A stretch of 64,000 nt of DNA, taken from the NCBI GenBank assembly GCA_900660155.1, contig CABFPE010000112.1, positions 609,996 through 673,995 on the forward strand, in the 5' to 3' direction. The position numbers were made by a program, and so were the translations under genes. The notes beneath the pieces are model-generated. The model saw only the letters and a list, made by a program, of their open reading frames with translations, did no database searches and was not told where the DNA came from. This document shows positions 35,155 through 46,810 of the stretch, piece after piece (the stretch's first letter is position 1; each line of letters begins with the position of its first letter). The stretch is from Hofstenia miamia. Taxonomy: Eukaryota; Xenacoelomorpha; Acoela; Hofsteniidae.

Positions 35155-37910
35155 GAAAGTAGGCAAGCGTGTTGTAGAGTTTTTGGGTTTTAAAGAATGC
35201 AGTTCATCATCTAGAGGTAGTAAATGATACTGCAGAAAAACGTTGTTTAAAGCTGATTTTTTTTAGGCAACTAATAATAATTGAACAACAAAAGCAATAT
35301 CTGCTTCAGGTGGTTTAAGACTATAAGAAAAACAAGCATTCTTTTGTTACCAACCCAAAAAAATTTTTTAAATTTATTCTTATTTGATGTATTTGTTTAT
35401 ACTTTTTTTGCTGGATGTAGAAAAAAATGATTATTAACAAATTCGTCTTTTGAAGGTTCTTTAAGTCTGCTTCTTGTTACTCATGACGGATGCTAAAAAA
35501 ATGAACAATTTTTTAATTTATTAGCGCGACCAAAAAAATTTTTTAATAAAAATTGAAAACAAATTTTTATTTTATAATGAACAATTTTAATTGTATGACA
35601 ATCGTCCACTTCAATATTTGGATAATTTGATCACGGAAAATTTTAATAACCACATTAGTATTTTCTTCTAATAAAATTGTATGCCAGTAGTCTTTGTCAA
35701 TTATTTAGTTTATTAAATCCAGACTATGGCTCTCTTGATTATTGTGATTGTGCAAACAATCGTCAGTAATTCAATATAAAAAAAATTCTATGAACATCTT
35801 GTTATTTTTCTTATAATATGTTTTATTACTAAAATTATATAAATTTTTATCTAGTTGAAACATGGTAATTTCTTCATTAGCTATTTCACATTTGCAGCAT
35901 TACACTATCATAGTTTTGATGTTTTACAGTATACTCTAATTTATTTAATGTTGAAAGCATTTCAATTATATTAGAGTATAATCACTGTAAAATACTCATA
36001 TTTTTTGTAGCGCTGATGTCAATTGTCATAAAGATTTTTACCCAGGCACGGCTTTATTATTTTTAAAACGAGGAGGCAGACTTTTCTGTAACAAAATTGT
36101 AGCGTAGAATAATATTAATCCAAGTAAAACTGGTGTGTAAAATTTAATCGCCTATTTTTTCTACCAAATCGATCTATAACCATGAATCTTGCGCTTGAAA
36201 GAGATTTTAGTCATTACAATTTTTTAAAAATATAAGTGAAGTCAATGACAAGAAAAAATAACTTATGTTGCTGTTTATGGTATTAAGTGTATACAAGCAT
36301 AGGAACTAAAAACCTGAAGCGTACATTATAGTGAGAGGGATTTTGTAACAAGTAATGAATTCTCCGTGGGCCTGTGGTAATTTTCGATTTAACATCCTGT
36401 AGGCATGTACATGTAACTACTGTTATCCAACATCTCAAGAGAATTCAATCATTTTAATTGCACGCCACCTAAATGGAAGAAAGTGAATTGATTTTATAAC
36501 AAGTCAGAACCATTAAAAGGAATGCTCTATAGTAATTGAATATATGACAAACTCAATACATGCTCTACGACAAAGAGAAATAGCTTGATTTACAATAGAA
36601 GAATTTGACAACAATAAATTGATTGATTAATTGAGACATTTAATTTTTCCATTGAAAAGTTAATGGTGGGAAGTCAAACACTATATTTAATAGGCGAATG
36701 TCAGACAAACCTCTCTGAGGGGCTTTTGTATGTCATGTATAACAGAACGTAAAAATTTATATTTTGATTCTCTTTCAAATGTATTCACAAAGCGAATCTC
36801 ATTTGTAATTTCTCATATTCCTTTCTTCTTCTTTGAATAATTCACATTGCTAAGAACACGCTTATTGCGAACTACATAAACAATGATGAAATGTGTATTA
36901 AAGGGTTAGCATGAAATTGGAACAATTAATGAGAAAATAATATGTTACTACATCCTCATAACGTAATTTCACGCACAATTTTTTAATTTAAATGGTGTAT
37001 CATGTCATATGAATATCTGTTACTGATTCTGGTTCAAGTAAATTCTAAATCACAAATAGAAATAATGTCTGCGAATTTTTAATAAAATCTAAATTAGTGA
37101 GAAATTATTAAGTTATTGACGCAGAAACTGTTTTAATTTACATTCAAGCTTATTGTAAATTGAAAATAGAAAATATTTTAAAAAATTCCTTTTAATCCTA
37201 ACTTGGTCCTAACCCATTATCAAAATAAAGTATAAAATTTACAACATTTGGTAAAAAGTTGAAATTTTCTTTGTAGTCAAATTTTTTAGAAGAGAAACAA
37301 TTTTGCATTAAATTGGAACCAAAAGTTTAAGTAGTAGGAAGCCTCTACCTTTAAGCCTTGACCGTCATTTCCAATTCGTTTATAGCTTTGAAAAATATAA
37401 ATTTCTTGGTTACAAAAATATGAGAAAAAAACACTGCACAATTTTCATATATTAAAATGAGAAATAATAATAATGGCATTACTAAGGGTGTCATTGTTGA
37501 GAGAGGCAATAATGTAAAAGTTAGTGAACGCCACAAATTACTGTGAAATGAATTTGACTTGTAAAATGCTTTGAGTCTGAATCAACCTCAATTTTGAATG
37601 CTTCGATGAAAATTGAAAACTATATTACTTGCCTTAATGAATAATCGGTTCATTAAATATTACAGAATATGGATTGCTGCTCTCCTGCTTCCATGCAAGG
37701 GTTATTTTCAATGCTAAAAAGCATGCGTAAGTCATTAAAATTCGAAGAATGATGGGGGCTTCTTACTACCTTGTTGATTGTTTAGCAAAGAATACTTAAA
37801 TTTTTCCAAAGGAAAAAAGCTTTAGATCATTTTTTAAGTAAAAAGATTAATAATTCGCAACTGACATCCTTCGTAAGTGTTGTTTTCTATAATCTGTCTC
37901 CTTTCTTTGG
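35155..37910. other. Gene-free AT-rich stretch with one hairpin
   Basis: No supportable gene. At 35922-35946 and 35966-35993, TTTTACAG.TATACTCTAAT and its complement (with a 4-base insertion) form a hairpin with ~20-base loop, perhaps a tiny MITE. Confidence 0.4.
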
Positions 37911-37934
37911 TTATATATATATATATATATATAT

Positions 37935-38351
37935 ATTTAAATGATATTTTGCTAAGACTTAGCATATTATGAAAGATTTATTCAGCAAACATGTTTCGCT
38001 ACATACGTATAGCTTCGTCAGTGCATATAGAGTATAGAGGGAAAGTTTAGAAAAGTTTAAGAATGCTAACATGGTTTAATTGTCTATTTAAAAGTTTTTT
38101 ACGTTGTTGTTTTATTAATAATGCTTCAGTGATCTTGGTATGTTTGTTCTTTGTTAATATTTTAAAATGATCTTTTGTTGCTTGGTGATGATGTAAGTAA
38201 ATTTCTGATGTTAGGTGACCTCTTAGGTGTTCTTTAATTCTAATTTCCAAATGTCTTCTTGTCTCCCCGATGTATGAGGCGTTACACTCATCACAAGAAT
38301 ATTTATAAACAATAGAAGAAGACAAGAGCATTGGGATCGGATCTTTGTTTG
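37935..38351 (-). mobile_element. Penelope-like element fragment, GIY-YIG end
   Basis: On the minus strand a frame ending at 38047 reads YKYSCDECNASYIGETRRHL, then EIRIKEHLRGHLTSEIYLHH. This is the C-terminal GIY-YIG endonuclease of Penelope-like retroelements, with its CxxC insert and the YIGET...R...H core. Downstream, about 37965-38030, is CACTGACGAAGCTATACGTA followed by TGTAGCGAAACATG, a hairpin typical of the 3' flank of these elements. The reverse transcriptase that should precede the nuclease is missing: at 38352 the sequence breaks at a single N into a TA/TACA microsatellite. It is a 3' fragment. Confidence 0.7.
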
Positions 38352-38352
38352 N

Positions 38353-38383
38353 TATATATACATATATATACATATATATATAC

Positions 38384-38432
<49 letters not shown>
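38353..38432. repeat. TA/TACA microsatellite
   Basis: TATATACATATATATACA units grade into pure TA. It is preceded by a single N (38352) and followed directly by the maT transposon, which inserted in it at a TA. Confidence 0.9.
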
Positions 38433-38437
<5 letters not shown>

Positions 38438-39594
38438 TCAGGCAGGTAAATTGGTACTATTTTAAATTTCACATAATCGTCTAAATATTCATCTAATGAC
38501 AATTAAATTTGTTTCAGATTATCTTTAAACTATGTTATAAAAAATACTATAATATATTTAGACAGTTTTTGAACAAGCATGGCTGAATTAGCTCGAAGAA
38601 CGAATTGAGACGCGCTGGTAACTCTCCTTCCGACATCATAAAGAGCACTGGCTCAAAAACAACTGTTTATCGATTCGTGGCCAACTTTGATGCAGAGGGT
38701 ACAGCTAAGTAAGTCCCCACAAACCTCGAAAAGACCGCAAGTGAACCAAAACTTTTCTGGTTGGACTGAAGATGTCGATAAAGTGGAATCCAACTCAGCC
38801 AATGACAAAACTGGCCGTAACCTCCTCACCACTCGCACAAAAGCCACAAGAGTTGAAAGATGTCCAAAGCTTCTAGGTCACCTCAAGAACAAAGGAGACA
38901 TGTTCGGATTTTTGTTGATGAGAAAAAGTTTGTGGACGAGGTAACGAACCGCCAGAACACACGAGTCATTGCTTATGACCCATCTGAAGTTCCTCCTGTG
39001 ATAGAATGCAAAAATCCTGCCGCTGTGATGGGTTTTGCAGCTGTGGCAAATGATGGCAAGGTGATGCCTCCTTATTTCATTGAAACTGGACTTAAAATTA
39101 ACACAGCGGAGTATTTGAAGATTTTGAACGATGTTTTGCTGCCCTGGATTCGTAAAAAATATTATGCAAGCAAAGTGATGCTGGTTCAAGATTCTGCAAC
39201 TGCGCATGGAACCAGAGCAGTCCAGTCTTATCTGAAGGAGAATTTGCCTCTGTTTGTCTCGAAGGAAATTTAGCCTCGTAGCTCTACAGATCTGAATGTT
39301 TGCGACGATTGGCTATTCCGCACGATTGAAGGAAGAACCATTGTTAATCATCATCCTAATGTTAATTCCCTCAAGACAGCTACTCGTTTAGCATTTCGGA
39401 ATCTCGATGGTAAAGAAGTGCGGAAGAGTTGTTCACGGTTTTGAATTTCCAAAATTATTGATGTAAAGGATGATCACATTGAATAGTTATCTTAATTCAG
39501 TTACAAAGATTACAAAAATGAACATAACAATCATGTTTTTACCTATTCTATCCTTTAAACTATGAAATAGTTCCAATTTACCTGCCTGACCCTG
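38433..39594 (+). mobile_element. maT-type (DD37D) Tc1/mariner transposon, inactive
   Basis: 1162 bp with inverted ends: TAGTGTCAGGCAGGTAAATT on the left and CAGGGTCAGGCAGGTAAATT read inward from the right. TA lies on both sides (38431-38432, 39595-39596). The transposase is readable as a helix-turn-helix part (SPSDIIKSTGSKTTVYRFVA, about 38620-38685) and a catalytic part from 38903: RIFVDEKKFVDEV (first Asp), VMLVQDSATAHG (second Asp), STDLNVCDDWLF (third Asp). There are 37 residues between the second and third Asp, the DD37D spacing of maT elements. A stop replaces the Trp expected just before PRSS (39271-39273), and the N-terminal part needs frame changes. Near full length but dead. Confidence 0.85.
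38860..39273 (+). pseudogene. maT transposase catalytic region, broken
   Basis: A 137-codon frame holding the first two catalytic Asp residues (FVDEKK and VQDSATAH) and SEVPPVIECKNPAAVMGFAA between them, closely following the Tc1/mariner pattern. It stops prematurely before the third Asp, which is present just downstream in the same frame. Confidence 0.75.
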
Positions 39595-39951
39595 TATATA
39601 AATATATAAATATAAATATATAAGGTAGCAAACGCTATGCTGAAAAATGCACCTCAAGTTGTTCTACAACAATATATTCTAGTTAAAATATATCACTGAA
39701 GCTAACGAAATCTGCGGTATATTCAACGACAAACGATGATTATTTTCTGTAGTCGTAACAGAAAGATAAGAAACCTTCGATATTAGTCAATGAATAGCAT
39801 TCTAGCAGCAATAAATCAACTGGTCTTGCGCTTTGTACTAAATTGATTATTACATTTTTTGATAGGATTTTCCATATTATCTGTGTAAATTGTTTACTTA
39901 CTTGTTGGCAATTCAGCATTGTTTATTTAGATAGTGTTGCATAACTTGACT

Positions 39952-40110
39952 ATGAATACCAACATACCAGTTCATAAAGAAATTCCTGACTTGTATGAGG
40001 AACTGAAAATACGTAAAGCTTATCAGTTGATAGTTTTAAAAATTGAGAATGACCTAATTGTCGTGAAGGAAAAATTTCCAACTGCATCGTATGACGATAT
40101 GAAGAAATTT
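39952..40110 (+). CDS. ADF/cofilin, coding exon 1
   Basis: Actin-depolymerising factor/cofilin binds and severs actin filaments in the cytoplasm. This exon encodes 53 residues from ATG 39952: MNTNIPVHKEIPDLYEELKI, then RKAYQLIVLKI, ENDLIVVKEKF and SYDDMKKF. It follows the cofilin N-terminal layout (short Met-led leader, acidic helix, LK-x(n)-Y-I-I-x-K-I strand, then T-Y-D-D-F). It ends at a good donor (TTT|GTAAGT) in phase 0. A possible acceptor (TTTATTTAG at 39930) just upstream hints at an intron in the 5' UTR, as animal cofilins often have one at or near the start codon. Joined to the exon at 45804 it gives 123 residues, shorter than the usual ~140-165. Confidence 0.8.
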
Positions 40111-41767
40111 GTAAGTACCTTTTTATGTTTATTTTCGATAAATAGTGATTACAGGTTAAGTCGTTTGGGTGAAGCGTAAGTTGTCGTGAAAAAACTAATA
40201 CAAAGCAATGAATTTCATACATGATTTCATCATTTATAAGCGTATTTCTACATACAAATATTTTCATTTCTTTTGCATGTCAGCATCTAACGTGGAATGC
40301 AATTTATTATAAATGTGACTAAATGGAGTTCTAAAATTTTGTTTAACCAAATGCATGACTTACAGGTTCAAACCGATAGCTTTCTTAGCATTAAGGTTTA
40401 TATAATCTGAGTGCAGCTTAACCATAACGTGAAAAATATTCATTAATTTCTTTTTTGCAGTTCATTCGTACGATTGCCACAAGCGCTATAAGGTCACTTT
40501 TTTATTTATCGAAACGCTGTGATTCAAAATAAGCTTTAATTCACAAATTTATAGTGCAATAGATTCAATTACATAGAATCACTCGCTGTCCAGTGATTGT
40601 TTAAGTCATCATAAAGTTGTTTATTTTAACATCGCGGTATACCATCTTTACCTTTTCAAAAAGATTATGTCCTTGCTTTCCTGCAATATATGATAGTATA
40701 CAACAAAATCTGGGTTAAAACCAAATTTTCAATAACTTAAAAAACAATACAAGCAAATGAATTAATATTGTAAAATTTCAAATAGTAAATAGTCGACCAT
40801 ACTTTACGCTTTAATGTCTGAAAGGCTGAATTAACATTTATTGGATTTTCTGTTTTTAATTCAAATTTATAATTTTTTAATATTCAGTGATTTTGTGTGT
40901 AATTTGGGTAAATACTAGTTTGACCTGCTAATATTTTGGGCATGACTATATTCATTGGAATTTGTTAACTTCTGATATTCTAGCAAAAAGTCTTGTTTAA
41001 GCATCTGGAGAAATCCGAAGCATTTTTAAGAGTTGCATATGTCGTTCGGATAAATGGTCATTTAAAATTACGGTTATATGCAATGAAATATGGATTCTAA
41101 AAAATGGAAAATGTTTGAAGAATTATGAATTTAAAAAATTGCAAAATGGTGTTGCAAGTTAAGTATACAAAAATAAAATTTATAATATGCAATATCATCA
41201 TAAGATGCCACTTGAGATGCTCGGCAATGAGAGATTCTCTCAAGGGGAACTGAGCGGAAGACATAACCCACAAACTTCTTTAAATCTTAATCACAATATC
41301 GTTTGAAAGTGACAAGGTTGCTCCCTTGTGTTTACCGGTATTAACATCAAATAACTGCACAAACAACTCTAAATTAGGACTTCTGCGAAGAAATGCTTCG
41401 TATTTTTATGAATGCACAATGGGACAGTCAACTGATGGTTGGTTGTGTGAATTCTCCGCAAAGAGATTTTTGCAAATATTGAAGCCTTAAATTTCTTGCT
41501 ATGCAAATCTAAAACACCTCTACATCAACTCTGTCAAAGGCTCGATAAAGATCTATCAAATGCGCTCTTAGAAATGTTTAAATTAAGAGCAATTAAGAAC
41601 ACATATCCACGTCTCGCAAACTGATGAAAACATTCATGCAATTATGAATTCTCAATGCAACATAAATCATCGCCAATTGCCGCATCTCCACATTATCAAA
41701 AAAGTAAAGCCTAAGAATTCCTTCAAGCAACTTCTATCCTCAGTATTGAAATTCCATCCTAAAGTAT

Positions 41768-42064
41768 GTGCGTCCTGAAATAATGATTAAAATCGAAACG
41801 TGCACTTCGTATACCGGAAAGTATACAAATGCCTTATTAGAAATATGTAAATATTATCCTAATCATCGGATCGACTACGTAATAATAAATACGGGGCTAT
41901 TAGATGCAATTAATGAAGTTGAAGAAGCAAAATTCCATGAAGATCTACTTGATCTAATGAACGAGGTACAATTTTTGCCAAAAAGAATCATCCTGTTGGA
42001 AATCACAAAACTATTGATTGATGGAAAACTTCATATTAATAAAAGAATTGAAAGATTCAATTGA
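41768..42064 (+). pseudogene. CR1-like LINE ORF1, esterase (SGNH-like) domain fragment
   Basis: The frame reads NHRIDYVIINTGLLDAIN, then FHEDLLDLMNEVQFLPKRII and HINKRIERFN. This matches the order of an SGNH/GDSL-type esterase (D-x-V-I-I-x-x-G-x-x-D-x-x-N, later I-x-x-x-N) seen in CR1 ORF1 proteins. The canonical G-T-N-D has become N-T-G-L-L-D, so the copy looks decayed. Position just upstream of a 2A-like relic and an endonuclease supports the CR1 assignment. Confidence 0.5.
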
Positions 42065-42429
42065 GTGATCGATAACATTCAGCTAAGCACTCAACCTCAT
42101 ATGTACATCCCGAAAGACACCTACTCAATCTAATCGGAAATATAGCGAGGTAGTAAGTGCGAAAGATCCTTCAAAGGAAGTCATCTTGCTTCTTAAGAAA
42201 CTTCTAGAAAAACTTAACTAACTCAACATGTCTGAGAAGTACCTTTCACTTTTATTATTTATTATATGTGTTATAACTTCAAGTCAAATTAAACTTCACT
42301 CTCGAACCAGTTTGTATAGGTCTTTGCCTATATATGTTCCATGTAATCGTACTAAATATGGTTTTTATGTAAACAATTTTAAGTCTCTCATTCTGCAAAT
42401 TAATTTATATCATTACTTTATATACAACA

Positions 42430-42477
42430 ACAGCACTTTTATTATCAGGCGATATTGAATTGAACCCTTGACCAACA
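42430..42477 (+). other. Relic 2A-like (ribosome-skipping) peptide in the LINE
   Basis: Translation gives TALLLSGDIELNP, stop, PT. The conserved 2A core is D-x-E-x-N-P-G-P. Here only the Gly codon is changed, GGA-type to TGA. 2A-like sequences are known at the N-terminus of CR1 and related LINE proteins in several invertebrates. Placed between the esterase-like ORF1 and the endonuclease, it fits the start of ORF2. Confidence 0.65.
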
Positions 42478-42517
42478 ATTTTGGATATCTCAGAACTAAG
42501 GTGCACTTCAAGCAATT

Positions 42518-43947
42518 TTGAAAAGAACATTGCGTTTACCTAGAGATGAATTTAAAGAAATTTTTGAAACATCAAATGAAAATACAGTTTATGCAGTAAT
42601 TGAAACTTGGTTTAACCATACACCTGCTGAATTGTTCAACTTTAATAAAAGCAAATTCTCAATCTTCAGAAAAAAAAGAGTCAGCAGAGGTGGAGGTCTT
42701 CTTGTAATCATCCCGAAGTATCTTAAACCCACTAGACATGAGGAATTAGTAACACGTCACCAAATATTTGAGTCGTTGTGGATTGAAGTTAGCAATGAGA
42801 AACGCAAACTACAGGTGTTATTAAATGTAAGTTATAATAAAAAACTACAGTAAAGAGTTCGTCTGTATAGTAAGCAAAGAAATCGAAAATGCACTGAATT
42901 TTGACAAAGAAATTTTTATTTTTGGAGATTATAGTATCAACTACTTTGAAAAAATGAAGGAGTTCTCTTATTGGCAACACCTGTGATGATATTAAATAAG
43001 AAATTGTTAACAAAACTATACAAACAAGAGAAAATTCTCTTGTAGACTACTTTCTTACAAATTCAAAAAGAAAATTTCAGTCATTTGTATTCAATTCTTT
43101 CTCCGACCATAATTTATTAATATACATATCGAACATAGAAAGTAGAATATCTAAAAGGAAAAGAGTGCTATGCAGGAGTTTTGCCAATTTTGATGAAAAT
43201 AAATTTAAAGAACTTCTGCGGAATGTAACTTGGGACAGAATTTATTCTATGGCCACTTTAAATGAGATGTCAACATTTATGATTAATGAAATAATTATTT
43301 GTTTGAACAAAATGGTCCCTTATAAATGGAGATACATCAGTACAACAAAAAAATATTCCCCTAAAGATTCAGCTATTAAATCGTTGGAAAAAAGAAAAAA
43401 AGTTAATATGGAAAAGTCTTCATTCCCAAAGATCAGAAGTACTATCAGGTACATACAAAGAAGATAGCAGAAAACTATGCAACTTAAAAAAACAGCATTA
43501 TGAAAAAGAATCTAAATAAATGTATGACAACTTAAACCAATCAAAAATAAATGGGCATTTATAAAGTTTCGTAATATGGGATTGAACTAACTTCTTTCTA
43601 TACAAATAATTACTTTTCTAAAAATAAAATTTGAAACCGTATTTCCTAAGTTTAACATATATTCTGAGACAATGTACAAACTTGTGCATTCACCATCACT
43701 TGCCAATTTCAACAATATTACATATACATATAATCTTATTGGGTGGATGACAAAATATTATTATATAAAGAGATCTTTGTTTAATCAATTTGAAAAAATT
43801 TCTGAAATAGAAATTTTAAATTTTGTTAATAATCCGTGTAATTCATTTTATGAACTTGTGACAGAAAGCATCTTCATTGACTGCCTATTTTATGTAAAAA
43901 TAAAATATTATTTTTCTCCTCGCAGCCAATTCAAGTTATTACAGTAA
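42518..43947 (+). mobile_element. CR1-like LINE ORF2, endonuclease and linker, truncated before RT
   Basis: APE-type endonuclease pieces: VYAVIETWFNHTPAELFNF and SRGGGLLVIIPKYLKP (42560-42730), FGDYSINYF near 42920, and FNSFSDHNLLIYIS near 43090-43130 (the S-D-H motif). Then comes a linker with KWRYISTTKKYSPKDSAIKS (about 43330) and, near 43790, FEKISEIEILNFVNN, the segment that precedes the RT domain in CR1-type proteins. RT motifs never follow: similarity ends about 43950. Several stops and frameshifts. It lies inside the cofilin intron. Confidence 0.7.
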
Positions 43948-44481
43948 CAAAGGCCCACCTCCACTCCTCCCTAACGTACTCCCCACAACAGCTGCCCGCA
44001 AATTATTGACAAAGAAGCCAATCCACACCAACTCTACAAAAAGAAAAATGTTAAAACAACGAAAATCAAACATTACTAACATATCTTCACTATTCCAGAC
44101 ATTTTGTACAAAGCAATAGCGTGATTCTTAGCAGCTTGGAGACAGTCTGTCATTGATACTTCATGTAGTGACTTGGTTACAAATTCTTCCAGACCCTTCA
44201 GTTATTATTCAACCAAGGAAAGCTGCCATGCAATCACGGCAGGAATTCCTAATTGTCTTTCACTCGAGCTTTAATTTTGTTCTTAATATTTTCTATTGGG
44301 TTCAACATGCATGACTAAGGAGCGAGTTTTTGTATTACAACCTGAGTAATGTCGCTTCCTGTCAAATATAACCCATTATAATCCAAATACAAATTTTTTT
44401 TATTACTGATTAAAAATCAATGCAATTCTTTTTTAAATTATCATTATGAATTTCCTATATTTTTCAAAATTAGCAATAATA

Positions 44482-44938
44482 CTGGCGTGCATTTTGCAAT
44501 AAAACTAAGATTAGTTCAAATATTTGTAGAAATTTTATTTTTAATAATTGTTGTGTGGCCTTTGCTGTTTAATTAAACCTAAGTATGAGAATTATTCTGT
44601 AGTCTAAATTTCAATGTCTACATCTATTTAATCAATTTAATTAATTGATTTTTATCACTTATTCAATGTATATCAACTGTATTGATTTGAAATGTAAGCN
44701 NNNNNNNNNNNNNNNNNNNNCTGGCGTGCATTTTGCAATAAAACTAAGATTAGTTCAAATATTTGTAGAAATTTTATTTTTAATAATTGTTGTGTGGCCT
44801 TTGCTGTTTAATTAAACCTAAGTATGAGAATTATTCTGTAGTCTAAATTTCAATGTCTACATCTATTTAATCAATTTAATTAATTGATTTTTATCACTTA
44901 TTCAATGTATATCAACTGTATTGATTTGAAATGTAAGC
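44482..44938. repeat. Assembly gap with identical 218 bp flanks
   Basis: Bases 44482-44699 and 44721-44938 appear identical over 218 bases (both start CTGGCGTGCATTTTGC and end AATGTAAGC). They are separated by 21 Ns (44700-44720). This is the pattern left when two overlapping contig ends are scaffolded without merging. Confidence 0.9.
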
Positions 44939-45803
44939 ATATTCAGTATTTATAACTTAATGTTTCGTTTGAAATAGAAAACGTGTTTTTTGCAAGCTGC
45001 CCTTGAATCCAACTGCTAAATTGATTGCTAAATTAGTTTGATAAAATTTGGTTTTGACACAATATATTACTTGTTTTAAGTGATATTTAATTTGCATAGA
45101 TATATATTACTTATTAATGTTGTACTTTCATTATGTTTCTATCATTTTTCAATTAGTCAAAAGTTTAATAAATGTACATAAATTTTGGGTAATTGCCCAA
45201 ACAATTGGCAAAAAATCCATAATCCAAAGCTTCGCCAAAATTCAAGCATTTTTCTAGGGTAGTAATTTAACTGTGTTTGTCAATTACATTATAGTTCTGT
45301 ATATATTGTCATTTTTCAGAAAAACGGGCACACGTTGTCCTCAATTAGTAAAAAAATTATGCTTCAATGTGTAATGATGTCTTGTAACTTATTAACCACG
45401 AAAGGCATTAAGAAACAAATATTACAATAACGCGTTATTTTTCGTAACAAGATTGTCCTGCCTCATTCAGCTTCTAGATACATGAAAGCCAGTCGTCTTG
45501 TATTGGATGATCTTTGTCAAACGCGTATGAAATCCGCGAATATTCATTAATGCACGAATTTCTCTACTATTTGGCTTATAACGTAATTGTGAAGTCCTGC
45601 TGTGTAACTTGATAAGCTATCAAGAAATGTTGCACCAAATAAATTCGATGTATTTTCACTTGTTGTTTACATTGCGTAGTTTTGGCTCTGTTCTGGAAAA
45701 GCCTTTTACATATACGTTTCACTGTGGAATCGTTGAGGGCAATAATATTTTACAAATTTGGTTTTGATGAGACTGGTTATAAGTAGCATAACATTTAATT
45801 TAG

Positions 45804-46016
45804 GCGGACCCTCAGAAGTGCTGTTTTATGATCTTTGATTTTAATGCTAAAATCTATCTTATCACGTGGGCACCAGACACCAGCTCGGCTACGCAAAAGA
45901 TGACGTATGCTGGTAGTAAATTGAATTTAGTCAATTCTCTCAGCGGTGGATTCGTGCAAGTACAAGGCAGTGATATGGATGATGTTCATATTGACAATCT
46001 CAAACGCATGAAATAG
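45804..46016 (+). CDS. ADF/cofilin, terminal coding exon
   Basis: Follows the acceptor TTTAATTTAG in phase 0. It encodes ADPQKCCFMIFDFN, KIYLITWAPDTSS, KMTYAGSKLNLVNSLSGG and ends DDVHIDNLKRMK. These correspond to the cofilin central strand (C-R-Y-A-V-Y-D-F), the L-I-x-W-A-P-D turn, and the long actin-binding helix K-M-x-Y-A-x-S/G-K. Its two conserved lysines are present. It joins exon 1 without loss: ...DDMKKF|ADPQKC... A stop at 46014-46016 ends the protein at 123 residues. The C-terminal part is several residues shorter than in most animal cofilins. Confidence 0.85.
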   Translation, partial: ADPQKCCFMIFDFNAKIYLITWAPDTSSATQKMTYAGSKLNLVNSLSGGFVQVQGSDMDDVHIDNLKRMK

Positions 46017-46084
46017 TAGTTGAATTCATCGCGCTTTGTAATTTTATTCATTCTTATAACATTGGTATTGTTTGTCCTTACAAT

Positions 46085-46090
46085 AATAAA
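46085..46090 (+). terminator. Poly(A) signal of cofilin
   Basis: AATAAA 69 bases past the cofilin stop, in a fitting position, followed by a T-rich stretch. Confidence 0.55.
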
Positions 46091-46810
46091 ACATTCTTTT
46101 CATACTTTTTATTTAATATTTTACATGTGTTTTTGACAAAATTTATGATATTGACTTTGCAAATTTTACCTGTTTTTTAAAGCTTTATGTTATTATGTTT
46201 GTTTCATTCATTTTTAGTGGTTAAACACTTAAATTTTTACATATGTATTTCATTATTTTCTCATTACTTTCAATATCTTTTTGTAATTGAAATTACATTC
46301 ATTAATTAAGCGATGAAGTCTTTTATATGAATGGAGAAATCATACAATTTTGAAATGATATTTTTCTTGGAATTTAAGACGCGAAGCCGTTAGAATTTGA
46401 AGAAATTGGAACATTAAGCATATTATGAAATTTTTCTTGGAAGGATTTCCCTGCCTAACTTGGTTTAATTACATAAATATTCTTTGACTAACTATATTCT
46501 ATTTTGTCTGCAATTAAACAGAAATTATTTTCTTCATAGGGTTATCTAATGTTGGAAAATATACACTGCAACGGATGTAAAATATCTATGCCACCGGTTT
46601 TTATGTTTGAGGTACCCAGAAATTCCTTAAGATATTTATTGATTTCAACAATTTCATTCATTAAAGAAAAAACTGTTTTACGTTAGTTTTAATGTTTTTC
46701 TTAAGAATTGTATCATTATTGATTATATAAAAAAACCTTTATGTGCTTTATTTTTAAGTGAAAATATAAATTTATTTGCATTGTAAATTCTAGTTTATCT
46801 TTGTTAGTCA

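Larger units (their letters stand above)
40111..45803 (+). other. 5.7 kb intron of the cofilin gene
   Basis: Bounded by GTAAGT at 40111 and TTTAATTTAG at 45803, phase 0 at both ends. It contains no cofilin-like coding sequence. It carries the 5' part of a CR1-like LINE (about 41.4-43.95 kb) in the same orientation as the gene, and an assembly gap with duplicated flanks (44482-44938). Remaining parts (40.1-41.4, 44.0-44.5 and 44.9-45.8 kb) show nothing I can name. Confidence 0.75.

Noticed and set aside
38353-38502. Extension of the Penelope-like frame through the TA microsatellite into the maT end (YIYIYI tract)
   Set aside because: Poly-Tyr-Ile is translation of the microsatellite across an N, and the N-terminal part is the maT inverted repeat; not a real protein.
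45540-45803. GC-richer stretch before the last cofilin exon considered as an extra exon
   Set aside because: No frame continues cofilin, and the two known exons already join perfectly.
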